NCBI RefSeq assembly: GCF_963259705.1
Contig: NC_081841.1
Span: 28,447,244-28,511,243 of the forward strand
DNA length: 64,000 bases
Origin: Myotis daubentonii
Taxonomy: Eukaryota; Chordata; Mammalia; Chiroptera; Vespertilionidae
Direction of reading: 5' to 3'
The notes beneath the pieces were generated by a model that saw only the letters and a program-made list of their open reading frames with translations, did not search any database and was not told the origin of the DNA. Position 1 is the stretch's first letter. Each line of letters starts with the position of its first letter. The position numbers and the translations under genes are program-made. Shown here one piece after another: positions 10,173-21,846 of the stretch.

Positions 10173-13100
10173 AGTGAGCCCTAAAGAAGGAAAGGCAAAT
10201 AGAGTTCAGGGAGGACCTTTTTGCTCATTTTGCTTATGTGCTTAAGGGCTGAGTGCTTGTTTGAAGTAGGAGAGAAGCAGTGAGATTATATTTCTCTATT
10301 ATGGTGAGCTGCACACCAGCTAAAACCACCTATAAGTGACCCTGGAGAGGATGTAGACTCTAGAGCTGATGGAAGAAAGCAAGGGGGCAAGAGTGACTAG
10401 GATGTGGCTTATGAGTGAGCATTTCTAGTGATTTGTGACTAAGAAGCTATTGGCTCCTGTAACTCCTCACCACCCACTCCCCCCAAGTCCTAGTTACCCA
10501 GCCCTTCTCACCTTGCAAGTGTAAACTCCTTTGGTAATTTAAAGCTCAGGGTGACCCCCATGCCCAACCTGGCAGATGATAGAAGTGATGGGTTGTAGGG
10601 ACTGACAGTCAGATGTACCACCTGGCCTTCTTCAGTCTCCCAAGGAAACACTGTTATGCAGAATGCTTAGGAGGGCTTGATAGGACGTGGGTTCTGGGCA
10701 GGTAAAACATGCTTGCCAGGGCTGACCTGGGACTTACTATCGGTTGAAATAGTGCTTATCTGTAGAGGAACACTTTAATTTCCAGCCTGCTGTGAATTTA
10801 TGAGCTTTTGGAATGCATTCCACTTCTAGGTTGTGAAAATTATGTATTAAACTGCTCGATTTAATAATTAAAGGTAGAAAATGTAACTGGTTTATCTATG
10901 TAGTCAATTAGCAGTTTAACATAGGCCGCTCATTTAAATCTGAATCTAAAACTAAGTATTCAAAAGACATAAATAAATACAGAGAAAAAATAAGAAGCTC
11001 ACATAATACCCCCAGAGACCTTACATACTGCAAAGGAGTCACCCCGGAAAGCAAAATAAAACAAAACTGAACGAAAAAAGCCTAATTGCTGCCTAACAAC
11101 CTACTTCCCCACCAACCTGTGTTTTTGGTTTTTTTGTGTTTTTTTTTTGCTTTGATTTATGAATCTAGACATCTCATAGTTTTGATTAAAAGATTAATTT
11201 TAAATGCAACAATTCTCCATTTGTGTTAATGCACCGAAAAAGATGAAGCTAATGTGGAAAAGGGAGAGCGGTATTTTCTGACATAAGAAAAAAAAGAACC
11301 AGCCATCTTCTTAAATTTTTATTAGTAATCTCTTTAGTGTATTAAATTGTATGCTCTCTTCTTAAAGACAGAAGGTATTTGCAAACGTATCCTTTGTACA
11401 ATGGTAACAAATGACTTAATGGGGCTTTGGTTTTTATTTTATTTTTTGGTTATATTCCCCCCCCCAAAAAAAATTAACATGGATTACGTTTATTAATTTT
11501 TTGAGACTTAAAGAAAATTTCATTATAAATTAAGATAGAAATACCTTGGGCATTTCCAAACTCCAGGTTAGGAAGCGTTGATTTATAAATCGCAGAGATC
11601 ATCTGCGTATGTGTGTTTCTTAGTGCAAAGGGTTAGAAATCTTTTGATAATTTAATGAGATCTATGAACCTATTTTAAGTATTAGAGTCTAAGAATAATT
11701 AGATAAAGAAGAAACAGCACCTCAGGATTTGGTTTCATGCCCTGGAGAGTTCAAATTAAATTTTGCTAAGAAATGGTTTTAGAAGTTTAAAAGGTTCTGT
11801 CTTCTCATGCAGTCTACTTCAAAACACATTTCCACGAGCTAGCCAAGGTAATGAGCTCCACAACACTTGCCCTCGGATCATCTGAGGTTCTAGAAAAGTC
11901 CTGTCAGAACCGAAAAGGTTATTCCAGAGACCAGCCTGCCTCCAACCAAACGAATAAAGAAAATGTGTGTGTTTTGGGATTATTTTCAGCTAAAACAATG
12001 ATGTCCAAACTGCGTTCTGTGATACAATATTTCAATGAAAACGTCTCTGAAAAAGAGGTCACACGATCAGACAACTTTGGGGACATGGTGTAACATGTAC
12101 GCCTACAAGCCATTCATGGTGCATGTGCACTTAGAAAAGATCCTGAAAGTTTACAGAAAGGAAAACTATGTATTTCTAAGCCCACCAGGCCACACTTATT
12201 TTTATGTATGGCAAAGTTTTTCTCGTGTGTCATTCTGAATATTGAACCAAAGGCGAGAGTCAGTGAATATCATTAGGTTCTGTCGGGTCCTGTAGACATA
12301 GAAGCGTATGCTCTGTGGGAGTACTGGTATACATTTTTAAGCAGACAAGATTACAGTGAACACGGAGCTCCGGGAGCGTAAGCCTGCCAGTGTAAGTGGT
12401 CCAATTTTAGAAAACCTGCCTTGCAGTCGCCCCAAACACCGCCCCCTTCCTGTTGTTCCTGTGGCTAATGTCTGAAATTCCACTGTTAGATCCTCACTCT
12501 TTAGTTTAAGCCTGTTAAAATTTAAATGCATTTTAAAAAAGACACGGGTTCAATAACTGTGTCACATTACTTGAGCAAAACTAGTTGATAGATGCAGAGA
12601 ACTAGATGTGAAGTTTGTGAAAATATTTGATTAAAAAATATCCATTGCGTTGAAACCGTAAGGTTAGAATCCCTTTCTCACCTTGGATCCCCCCTCCCAC
12701 CCCGAAGTAAAAGAAGTCAGGATATTTATTTGTTCAGCCAAACTCAGAAACTCTTCAAGAAAAGAGAAACTTTCTCTTGAGGCTGACAACAGTGTTGCCA
12801 ATCAAGATATTTGTATTAGTGCTCAATGTGTGTAAGATAAACAGCTTAGAAGTGGAGAGCAGGAGAAATTTAATACAGATTTGCTCGGTTAAACCGACTG
12901 AAACTACGACTAAAATCAGAAAAGAACAGTTAGCGAGTGGCCCTCATTTAAAGTGTCCTGGATCAACTGCGCGCTCTCCATACAGCTCCTCCGACTCCGC
13001 CCACCGAAGAAAGAGATCTCAGCCATTCATGTCCTCACATCCACCCTCGTGGACTCCAGGTTGTGTGCCCTGGTTGACGTCCAACACTTCATTCTCCGCT

Positions 13101-14689
13101 TAGCCTCTCTCTCAGAATGGAGCAGTTTCAGGAAGGCTTATTCGTCACTGCCCAGCACACAGCCTAGAGCACGGTAGTCACTCACAGAAACTGGTGGTGG
13201 GACAGACTAGGTCAAGGACAGGTCCCTCGGGCCAGGAAGCATAGGATTTCTCAAGATTACTTCTTGGATGCTTAGCCTTATCATAGGTCTACTTCCCATG
13301 TTACTCAGCAAGGTAGCTTCCGTCAGATCCTGAAGTGCCCAATCACTGCTTTATTTTATTAACACTTGTCGGGTTATTGATAAAGCTCTCAGAAAGGTAC
13401 CCAGCCCATGCTAAGTGCTATGTAAGTGTTTACTAACGAGGTTAATGAAGTAGAAACTCATGTATTTATACAATTAGACAGCTGTGGAATCGCTGGAGAG
13501 TTTAGTTGTGTTCCGTACAGACATTATGCTTTACCAGAGCTTACCTGGTTGTGAACTTATTTAGATTTTGTATTTATTAAGTCTATACTGTGACCACTGT
13601 GCTCGCTACATATGGTCCGTATGACGCCAGTGAATGAGCTGGCCATGGCCCCGGAAGGCTGTGGGGTTAGTGCACGGGGATGGACACACACATTGAAAAA
13701 TGGTCCCGCTTATCCGGGCCCAGTGTGTTCTCCAGTTAGCTTTTTAGGGCTTGTACCTTAGTTTCTTCCTCATCTTCTACTTTCGCTAGAACTCCTTAGA
13801 GTCTCTGTTTGTTGATAAAACAGTTCCTTTCTCTGTTTCTTCAATAACGTGTTCAGATTGGTGCATAGATGCTCCATTCACGAATCTCTCAGACGGTTGT
13901 CTCTCCAACAGAAATCTCTGTTCTCCCGAGGCTTTCCACTTCTAGCTTTTCCTAATAATACCTACAGCTTAAGAGGGTCCCCTTTCACCTGCTACTTTTC
14001 CTTCCACATTTTATCCAGGTGGGCTTTGACTCCTGCCTGATTTACTACTGTAGATGGAGTGGGGATCTAGGGGTTTGGGTAGGCATAGCCGGTGGCATAT
14101 CCAGGGGTCTCAGCCAGGCAGAGAGGAGGCTGTGTATGTGTGTTGGGGAGGAGGGGAAGTGGCACCCCATGTCCATGGTTGCAGAGAGTGATGCCAAGGG
14201 AAATTAATAGAGAGGGTGCACCATTGGATTTCTAGCTCAGCAGAGCAAAAATAAACAGTCCCGGGACCTCATCAGTTAGGATTGAGTGTGGCTACAAAAG
14301 GCACCAAACTTAAGAACAGTGACGTACATAAATAAGGAATTATTTTTCTCATTAAAAAAAAAGTTCAGAGGCATAGTCAGTCACGGCTGCTGGTTCATCA
14401 TCCGTGCCAGGTTTAGTGCCTCTGTTTTTCTCTTGGCATTTTCCTCATGGTTGAAAGGCGGCTGCCTCAGCTCCAGTCATCATGTTTCCATTCAAAATAG
14501 GGGGAAAGCAATGTTTGTGCTGCTTCATAGTGAAGGAAACGGTTGAACTGGCCAGGTAGGATTTTGACAGGGAGAGAAAGGATGGAGAGTACAAATTTGA
14601 AAAGGTAGAGGGTCTTTCTGTGAAATAACACCTCCTCTGGTGTAGGGGGCAGAAGTGTAGTAATGAAAAGCCTGGACTTTGAGTTAGAA
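10173..14689. other. Repeat-poor part of DERA intron
   Basis: No SINE, Helitron or LTR signature is visible over about 4.5 kb. The segment 10740-10960 is AT-rich with homeodomain-like taatta words and lacks repeat hallmarks. The open frames at 11851-12113 and 12777-13177 have no family I recognise, no consistent codon signal and no good splice borders. The stretch is treated as unannotated intron and could contain conserved non-coding sequence. Confidence 0.4.
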
Positions 14690-14870
14690 AAAGCTGTGTT
14701 AAGTTCCATGTGTGATGTTTATAAATTATAGTCTTAGATGAGTTCCTCAATATCTGTCACCCCTGGTTTCTTCATTTGTAAATGGTGATAATAAGAGTGC
14801 CTGTCTTTTAAGTTACTGTGGGGATTAAATGAGAGTAGATAAATAAAGTGGTTAGCTGGAGCCCAGTACC
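14690..14870 (+). repeat. MIR-type SINE
   Basis: The words gactttgagttagaaaaagc, agatgagttcctcaatatct, ggtttcttcatttgtaaatg, gtgataataagagtgcctgt and ttactgtggggattaaatga form the typical MIR core and 3' half in order. Confidence 0.75.
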
Positions 14871-14934
14871 TGTGAGTTCTCACAAAGGAGATGCATTCTA
14901 CTACTAGTAATGTTGTTTTTGTCTTATATTATTA

Positions 14935-16152
14935 CTAGAGGCCTGGTGCACAAAAATTTGTGCACTGGGGTTGGGGGGGGGGGCTCCCTCAGCCCGGCCT
15001 ATACCCTCTTGCAGTCTGGGACCCCTCAGAGGATGTCCACCTGCTGGCTTAGGCCCGCTACCTGGGGGATCGGGCCCAAGCTGGCAGTCAGACATTCCTC
15101 TGGCAGCCCAGCAGCCCTTGGGGGATGTCTACTTACCAGCAGGGAGCAGACCTAAGCTGCAGTCGGACATCCTTAGTGCTGCTGAGGAGGCAGGAGAGGC
15201 TCCTGCCACCACCGCTGTGCTGGCAGCCATCAGCCTGGCTTGTGGCTGAGCAGAGCTCTCCCTGTGAGAGTGCACTGACCACTGGGGACAGCTCCTGGAT
15301 TGAGGCCTGGTGCACAGGTGGGGGCCAGCTGGTTTGCCCTGAAGGGTGTCCCAGATCAGGGTGGGAGTCCTGCTGGGGTGCCTGGCCAGCCTGGGTGAGG
15401 GGCTGATGGCTGTTTGCAGGCTGGTCAAGCCCCCCCACCCCCAAGTGGGGACCCTCACCCCATGGAGGTCTGGCCAGCCTGGGTGAGGGGCTGATGGCTG
15501 TTTGCAGGCTGGTCAAGCCCCCCCACCCCCAAGTGGGGACCCTCACCCCATGGAGGTCTGGCCAGCCTGGGTGAGGGGCTGATGGCTGTTTTTAGGCTGG
15601 CCACACCCCCTTTAGGGTGGGGGGTTCTCACTGGGGTTCCTGGCCAGTCTGGGTGAGGGGCTGAGGGCCGTTTTCAGGCTGGCCAAGTCCCCCGGTGACG
15701 GAAGCTCCCAGCCTCTCCTTTTTTTCTTTTCTTTTTTTACTCTGGGATTTATTTACCTTCTATAATTGAAACTTTGTAGCCTTGAGTGGAACTCAGAGCC
15801 GGCCAGGGCGGGGTGGAAAGCTTCGCTTCCTCCATTGTCAGGGGCAACCCAAGCCTCCTGCTTGCTCCAGCTCCATGGCCATGGCCGGCTGAAAGCAGGT
15901 ATCTGGGGTTTATTTATCTTCTATAATTGAAACTTTGTTGCCTTCAGTGGAGCTCAGAGCGGGCCACGGCAGGCAGGAAGCTTGGCTTCCTCCGTCACTG
16001 GGGCAACCAAGCCTCCTGCTCGCTCCAGCTCTGTGGCTGCCGGTCGCCATCTTGGTTGGGTTAATTTGCATGTAGTCTCTCTGATTGGCTGGTGGGCGTG
16101 GCTTAAAGTGTAGCGAAGGTATGGTCAATTTGCATGTTTTATTAGTGTAGAT
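14935..16152 (-). mobile_element. Helibat-type Helitron, 1.2 kb
   Basis: On the plus strand it reads inward from CTAGAGGCCTGGTGCAC, whose hairpin partner is gtgcactggg, which is the 3' end of a minus-strand Helitron. It finishes with gtcaatttgcatgttttatt agtgtaga, the diverged 5' end. The interior is GC-rich with tandem blocks: 88-bp units at 15382-15600, and two copies of a block starting ctataattgaaactttg (about 15757 and 15920). It is bordered by attatt on the right. The long open frames within are by-products of the repeats. Confidence 0.92.
15382..15600. repeat. 88-bp tandem repeat inside a Helitron
   Basis: Units beginning ctggccagcctgggtgaggg start at 15382, 15470 and 15558, giving an exact spacing of 88 bp. 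The first two units are nearly identical, the third changes after ggctgttt, and a degenerate fourth start (ctggccagtctgggtg) occurs near 15640. Confidence 0.9.
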
Positions 16153-16159
16153 TATTATT

Positions 16160-16378
16160 ATTATTTTAAACATATGCTTTTTATTGATTTCAGAGAGAGG
16201 AAGGGAGAGGGAGAGAGAGTTAGACACATCAGTGATGAGAGAATCATCTATTGGCTATCCCCGGCACACCCCCTACTGGGGATCGAGCTTGCAACCCAGA
16301 CATATGCCCTGACCTGGAATTGGATTGTGACCTCTGGTTCATGGGTCAACACTCAACCACTGAGCCACACCAGCTGGG
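16160..16378 (-). mobile_element. Ves-type SINE in an ATT tract
   Basis: Read on the minus strand: aacccagctggtgtggctca head, B-box-like region, gatccccagtagggggtgtg body, and tail with gaaatcaataaaaagcatat. It lies between two ATT-rich tracts (16151-16165 and 16386-16425), which suggests insertion into an ATT microsatellite. Confidence 0.9.
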
Positions 16379-17416
16379 TTTGTTTTATTATTATTAGTAG
16401 TAGTATTGTCATTATTATTATTATTCATCAGAATTTGCTAGAACCCGAGATACTTTAGGGTGAGCAGCAGAAGGCACCAATGGAATATTAGCTAAATTCA
16501 GATCCTGAAGAGTAGAAATGCTAGAGTTTTATTCTGTAAGCAGTTGAAGGTTTTGAGATGAAAAATGCCACAGCAAACCTGTCTTATCTTTCCATTCTGC
16601 ATTTCAACACTTCTTAGCTCTTCACACTTAAACATTTTTGTGCTCTTTAGTTTTCATGTATTAAATATAAAAAGCTGGGCCAAGTCCACACGGAAAACCT
16701 TCTTTCTCCAGAGCAAATTTATGATTTTTTTTTTTTTTTGGTCAGAAGCATAAGTAAATGGATGGCCAGCAACTGTCTCTAATTCCATTTTCTAAATGCC
16801 TTTTTACCTTATAGGTTATCATTGTGAATTTCATTTCCCATTTTTGGTAATAAACTTAACAGCTGAAATATTTTTTTGGCTGAGATTTTACATTTTTAAG
16901 TTATGTATGTATTCACTTTGGATTTTGACATTTAATACCTCCCCTGAAATACCTGGGAGAAATTACACCTATGACATAACATGTACTTTAGGGGGAGGAA
17001 ATAAATGCCACACTCAAAGCAATTATACAGGTAGTAATAAAACATTAAATATGTGTTAGAACTTTTAAATGTGGGTTTAAAAGGAAGGTAGGTAAATATC
17101 TATAGATATTAAGAAACTATTTATATTCTGTTTTCCGATGAGGGAAATCTCCTAAAAATGAATAGCCTTTAATCAAACCTGTTAGCCTTCTAGTGGGAAG
17201 TTCTGTGAGAGGCAGATAAAACCTCTGTATTAAGTGTGTAATGTAAACTATTTCTCTGAAATACACATCATTACCATATGGTTATATATAATTTCTATTT
17301 AAAACTGTCGAAAACAGACAGTCTGATATCCAGGGAATCCTGTATGATTTCTAGTGAATATGCAAAATGGATCCAGCTTGTAGGCATGCTGTATTAATTC
17401 ATAACTTTTTCGGAGT
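16379..17416. other. DERA intron, nothing recognised beyond ATT repeats
   Basis: After an (ATT)n-rich stretch to about 16425 the sequence is AT-rich and unremarkable, with a T run at 16727-16739. No exon or mobile element was identified. Confidence 0.45.
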
Positions 17417-17854
17417 CTAGGTCAGGACCGTTCTTCCTGCCCAATTCACAAACTTCTTTTTCCCATCCTTTCTCCTTGCCTTATGTGTTTTCAGGAATTT
17501 GTGAATGATTCTCATATCCTGATGAGGCCCATGACTTGGCAAAAGTTTGAGGTGATCCTCTCTGATCAGACTCTTACCATAGAGGAGATTCGCTGGGCCT
17601 CCTTTGCCAACATGTCCCTCTTTTGTTGAGGAATCAAGGCCTCTGGTGGTGGCTGAGTGCAGAGGAATACAGATAAAAATCAAGTCGTGACTAGTTGGAA
17701 AATAGAAACAGGATTTTAACTTGACAATGTTTGTGAACAGTAGGAGCGTGGCAGCATTGTCTTTATAAGTGGTTGGTAAGTGGTGACTGCAATAACCCAC
17801 ATGGCCAGGCCATGGTGAATAGTTCCCATTCAGAGCCTTTTCAAGGTTCACCAT
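17417..17854 (-). other. Unidentified open frame, 145 codons
   Basis: An open frame on the minus strand starts at ATG 17854 and stops at 17417. It is among the longest frames here that no recognised repeat explains. The predicted protein has a basic C-terminal part (for example KFLKTHKARRKDGKKKF) and no signal peptide or membrane segment. I do not recognise the family. There is no convincing promoter, polyadenylation signal or A-rich tail right beside it. It could be a decayed transposon or retrocopy fragment or a chance frame. It overlaps DERA in antisense. Confidence 0.2.
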
Positions 17855-18989
17855 CTAGAGATCTGCTAATGGAAAGTGTGTGCGTCTCCAGGTACAGTGA
17901 AACAATCACCGGGAGATAAAACTCCCTGCAGAAAAATTAACACAGGTTTTTTTTTTTTTGTTTTTTTTATGAAAGACAGGTCATTGTAAAAAGTAACTCT
18001 ACAGACATCATCTGTTACTGAAAAAAAGATTGATGATGACACTGAGGCAGGATAAGCTCAACTATGTTCTGCATTGTTTTTAAAAGCTTTGTGTTTAAAA
18101 TTCACAGCACTCTTCTAATCCTGATAAAGTAGCCTAATTTTCTAGCTTGCTTTGTTCAGTAAAATATATTTCTAAATCCATTTTAAGCAGCTATTTCTTC
18201 AATTTGAGTCATTTTCTCTCAAGTTAATAGATTCCACACAAGCATACCTGACTTTTAATGTTAATGTATATTGTATATTCCAAACTTGCCTGTGACAATG
18301 GGAAGCACAATCAAAATGAAATCCAGTTGTTTAAAGCATATCTAGCCTGTTATTTTGTTAAAATGCATCTTCATTTTACTCTTATTCGCCAGAGTATATA
18401 TAGTGATACCAAATCACATTTTACCTCGTATTGAGGTTCCATCTCCTTCTTTTCTCCCAGCAAATGAGAAGGAAAAAAGAATGCGTTAGATATGGTTGTG
18501 TCATTTCAAGATAAGATGACTCTAAAATGCCGTATCAGTAGAGGACATTTGCTTTAACATAATACATTCCTACACTAGTAAGTTTAGCTGTAACAAGCCG
18601 GCCCAAAAAGGAAAGCATTTTGGTTTTGAGGCATCTGGCATCAGTAACTTGATTTGCAGGTTGATGTTTTCATTTTATATTGAGTCTAAAACCCTTTGCT
18701 GTTTTATCCAAACCATTATACCTATACAGTAACAGTGCCTGTGGGCACGTCTGGCATTTTCTTTTGATCATCGGGCACTAGTCTAATGTCATGAATCTCA
18801 TTTTTTCCCTTTCAGCAGTGCCACCAGCTCTCTTGAAAACAGAGGGTAATGTGATGGAGACAGGTTTTTTTTTCTTTAGATAGCCCGACAGAAAACAAAT
18901 AACTTCTATAACTGAGTCAGTCTTGCCTTTAATAGAGGCCCATTTAAGGGAGTGTTGCCTGTAACAGTGGCCTATTAAGGGAGTTCTTA

Positions 18990-19080
18990 TCATGTATACT
19001 GTTGTGTCCCCAGTTCATACAATAGTACTAGCGCATAGTAGGTGCTCAGTGAATATTAATTGAGTGGATGTTGAAAGATT
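18990..19080 (+). repeat. L2-type 3' end fragment
   Basis: The words cgcatagtaggtgctcagtg and aatattaattgagtggatg match the classic L2 3' end (agcacatagtaggtgctcaataaatatttgttgaatga). The flanking 17855-18989 and 19081-20095 hold nothing else I can support. Confidence 0.6.
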
Positions 19081-20104
19081 GGGAGAGAGAGTGGTTGGCT
19101 TGAGCACAGAGCTGTGAGCACAAGTCACATGCAGTCATGAGTTGGTAAGTGTGGTTTAGAGTTATTCCTGTGTGTTTGAAAACAGAAAGCAAGGCCAATT
19201 CCAAACAGGATTAAGGGGCCAGCCAGCTGGCCAGGTTCCCAGGGTGCTAATCCATAAGAGGCATTGAAACCAATGAAAATGTTCAAGACAGAGAAAAGAG
19301 AAAATTGTGTTTACTAGAATGCCTCTGCTGTATATGATTAGGATTGGGTATAAGACATAGGGGCGTGTTCTTATGTTCCCCCAAACAGATATTGGCTGCT
19401 TTCTAGGGAGGCAGGTCCAGTTAATTACAGAGCTTTTGTTTGTTGAGTGAAGTATTCAAATATGGGGACAGAACTGAATTCTTTGAATGAGAGAGAATAG
19501 TTAAGTGTTGTTACCAGGGAACTTCTTACTCTACCTCTGGGCAGATTTAAGCCTTTTTTATTTTTTCCTAAATAAATGAAAACCAAGGATATTAGTTTAA
19601 AAGGGCATCAAATTGTAGCTTAGGCAGGGTGAATACAGATTTCAGTGTCTCATTGAAGTTCTGGACCATTCCTGCCTAACAGAGATATATAATTTTAAAA
19701 ATTCTTAATAGCCACTTTAGTAAAGTAAAAAAGAAATGGGTGAAAGTAATTATAATAATAAATTTTATTTAGCCCAATAAATCCATAATGTCATTTCAGT
19801 TTGTAATCCATGTGAAAAGTATTAGTGAGAGATTTTATATTCTCATTTTTGTACTAAGTCTTCAAAACTCTGTGTATTTCATACTGATAGCACATCCCAG
19901 TTTGGATGAACCACTTTGCAAGTGCTCAGTAGCCACATTGGCGAGTGACTGCCGCATTAGACATCACAGTCTTCGACTGTGCACAAGGCAAAGTCGGTGA
20001 CTCCCAGCTGGCATCGTTGAACTGGTCCTAAAAGGCCCTTAAATAAAAATTCTCTCTTTGGACAGCATGACATTCTCAGTGTTGATATCACTCTTTAAAA
20101 ATCT

Positions 20105-20338
20105 TTTTTGTTTGTTTGTTCATTAATCCTCACCAGAGGATTTTTTTTTCATTGATTTTTAGAGTGGAAAAGGGGGAGGGGGAGAGACACAGGGAGAGAA
20201 ACATCTATGTGAGATTGGTTGTCTCCTGCATGTGCCCCGATGGGGGCCGGGGATTGAGCCTGCAATTGAGACCAGAATCAAACTGGGACCCTTCAGCCTG
20301 TGGGCCTACACTAGCCACTGAGCCAAACCAGCTAGGGC
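20105..20338 (-). mobile_element. Ves-type SINE with target duplication
   Basis: Read on the minus strand: gccctagctggtttggctca head, then diverged body, and the aatcctctggtgaggatta-like tail that marks one Ves variant (plus strand taatcctcaccagaggat). Direct repeats taaaaatct at 20096-20104 and 20339-20347 are a plausible target duplication. Confidence 0.88.
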
Positions 20339-20360
20339 TAAAAATCTGTTTAAGAAAGTA

Positions 20361-20715
20361 CTAGAGGCCCAGTGCATGAAAATTCATGCACTGGGTGGGG
20401 GTGGGGGGTGTGGTGGGGTGGGTGTGCCTCAGCCCGGCCTTCCCCCTCTCACAGTCCAGAAGCCCTCAGGGGATGTCCTACTGATGGCTTAGGCCTTTTC
20501 CTCTGCGGGAGGCGACTGGGCCGATCAGGGTAAGGTGCCACCCCCATCACCCCACTGCGGATGCTGCCACTGCCTGCCCTAGCAGTCACCGCTGCTGCCA
20601 GGCCTCCTCAGCTCTCCTTGGCCCTCACAACTGCTGTGGCTTTGTCCAGAAGGACGCCCAGAAGACATCCGGTCTATCCAATCTAATTAGCATATTACCC
20701 TTTTATTAGTATAGA
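20361..20715 (-). mobile_element. Helibat-type Helitron
   Basis: It opens on the plus strand with CTAGAGGCCCAGTGCATGAA and a hairpin partner (ttcatgcactggg). It closes with ctaattagcatattaccctt ttattagtataga, the 5' end on the minus strand. The interior is GC-rich and lacks coding capacity. It is only about 20 bp from the end of the SINE at 20105-20338. Confidence 0.92.
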
Positions 20716-20994
20716 TAATGATAGATGTGTTGAAGTATTTTTCTTCAAAAGTAATATTTTAAGTAGTTTAATGCTTGGATATGAATGCTCTTCATTTGGT
20801 TAACCTTATTTCCAGAGTAAAACATCAATAAATAACCATGTCTGTTTAGACCAATGATGACTAAATGTTACTGGTATGTTATAATCATTAATGACGATTA
20901 GAGATCACACATTTTCATTATTTGAACCCAGGTCTTCTGGCTCCAGCTTTATTGCCTTTTCTGTCTCCCAAGACACAGTGCTAGATCTTGTCAT

Positions 20995-21485
20995 GAATTA
21001 AAGACAGAATCTTCTCCCCATGTACAAAAATTAATTCAAAATGGATCAAAGACCTAACTACAAGACCTTGAACAATAAATTACATAGAAGAAAACATAAG
21101 TACTAGACTTATGGACCTTGGTCTTAGAGAGGATTTTATGAATTTGATCCTAAAGGCAAGGGAAGTAAAGGCAAAAATAAATGAATGGGACTGTATCAAA
21201 CTAAAAAGATTCTGCACAGCAAAAGAAACTGCCAACAAAACAAAAGGGCAACCAACTGAATGGGAGATGGTATTTGCAAACAACAGCTCCGACAAGGGGT
21301 TACTATTCAAAATATATAAAAAACTCATACAACTCAACACCAAACAAACAGCCCAATTAAAAAATGGGCAGAGGACCTAAACAGACATCCCTCCAAGAAG
21401 ACATACAAGTGGCCACAGATATATGAAAAGGTGTTCAACTTCACTAGCTATCAGGGAAGTGCAAATCAAAATTAGGAGTAGCCTT
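20995..21485 (+). mobile_element. L1 ORF2 3' fragment
   Basis: Translation in the plus direction gives L1 ORF2 C-terminal-type sequence, including [20 protein letters not shown] and [10 protein letters not shown]. The nucleotide words atggatcaaagacctaacta, ctgcacagcaaaagaaactg and aaatgggcagaggacctaaa are typical of mammalian L1 just upstream of the 3'UTR. It is 5'-truncated and decayed with stops, so it is not functional. Confidence 0.9.
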
Positions 21486-21532
21486 TAGACATGAGACCAG
21501 AAAAAGGGGTGAAGGTGCAGATGACTATATAT

Positions 21533-21738
21533 CAGGGTTCCTCAAACTACGGCCCACGGGCCACATGCAAATACAAATATTGTATTTGTTCCCGTTTTGG
21601 TTTTTTACTTCAAAATAAGATATGTGCAGTGTGCATAGGAATTTGTTCATAGTTTTTTTTTTTAAACTATAGTCCAGCCCTCCAATGGTCTGAGGGACAG
21701 TGAACTGGCCCCCTGTTTAAAAAGTTTGAGGACCCTTG
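21533..21738 (-). mobile_element. OposCharlie-like hAT element (206 bp)
   Basis: Terminal repeats CAGGGTTCCTCAAACT and AGTTTGAGGACCCTTG-type ends are flanked by perfect 8-bp duplications ctatatat (21525-21532 and 21739-21746). Internal words (acggcccacgggccacatgc, tgtgcagtgtgcatagg, ctggccccctgtttaaa) match what I know of OposCharlie/OC1 non-autonomous copies. It cannot be mobilised without a transposase supplied elsewhere. Confidence 0.9.
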
Positions 21739-21846
21739 CTATATATACTTAATTTGTTAACTAATTGATAATTTTACTCAGAGTTAGCTTTACTTAGTTT
21801 TTACCCCCTTTCTCCCTCGTGAACACACTTCCTTTTTTATTTTAAA

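Noticed and set aside
14971..15546. Overlapping open frames up to 137 codons on both strands
   Set aside because: They lie inside the GC-rich Helitron and its 88-bp tandem units and match no protein family.
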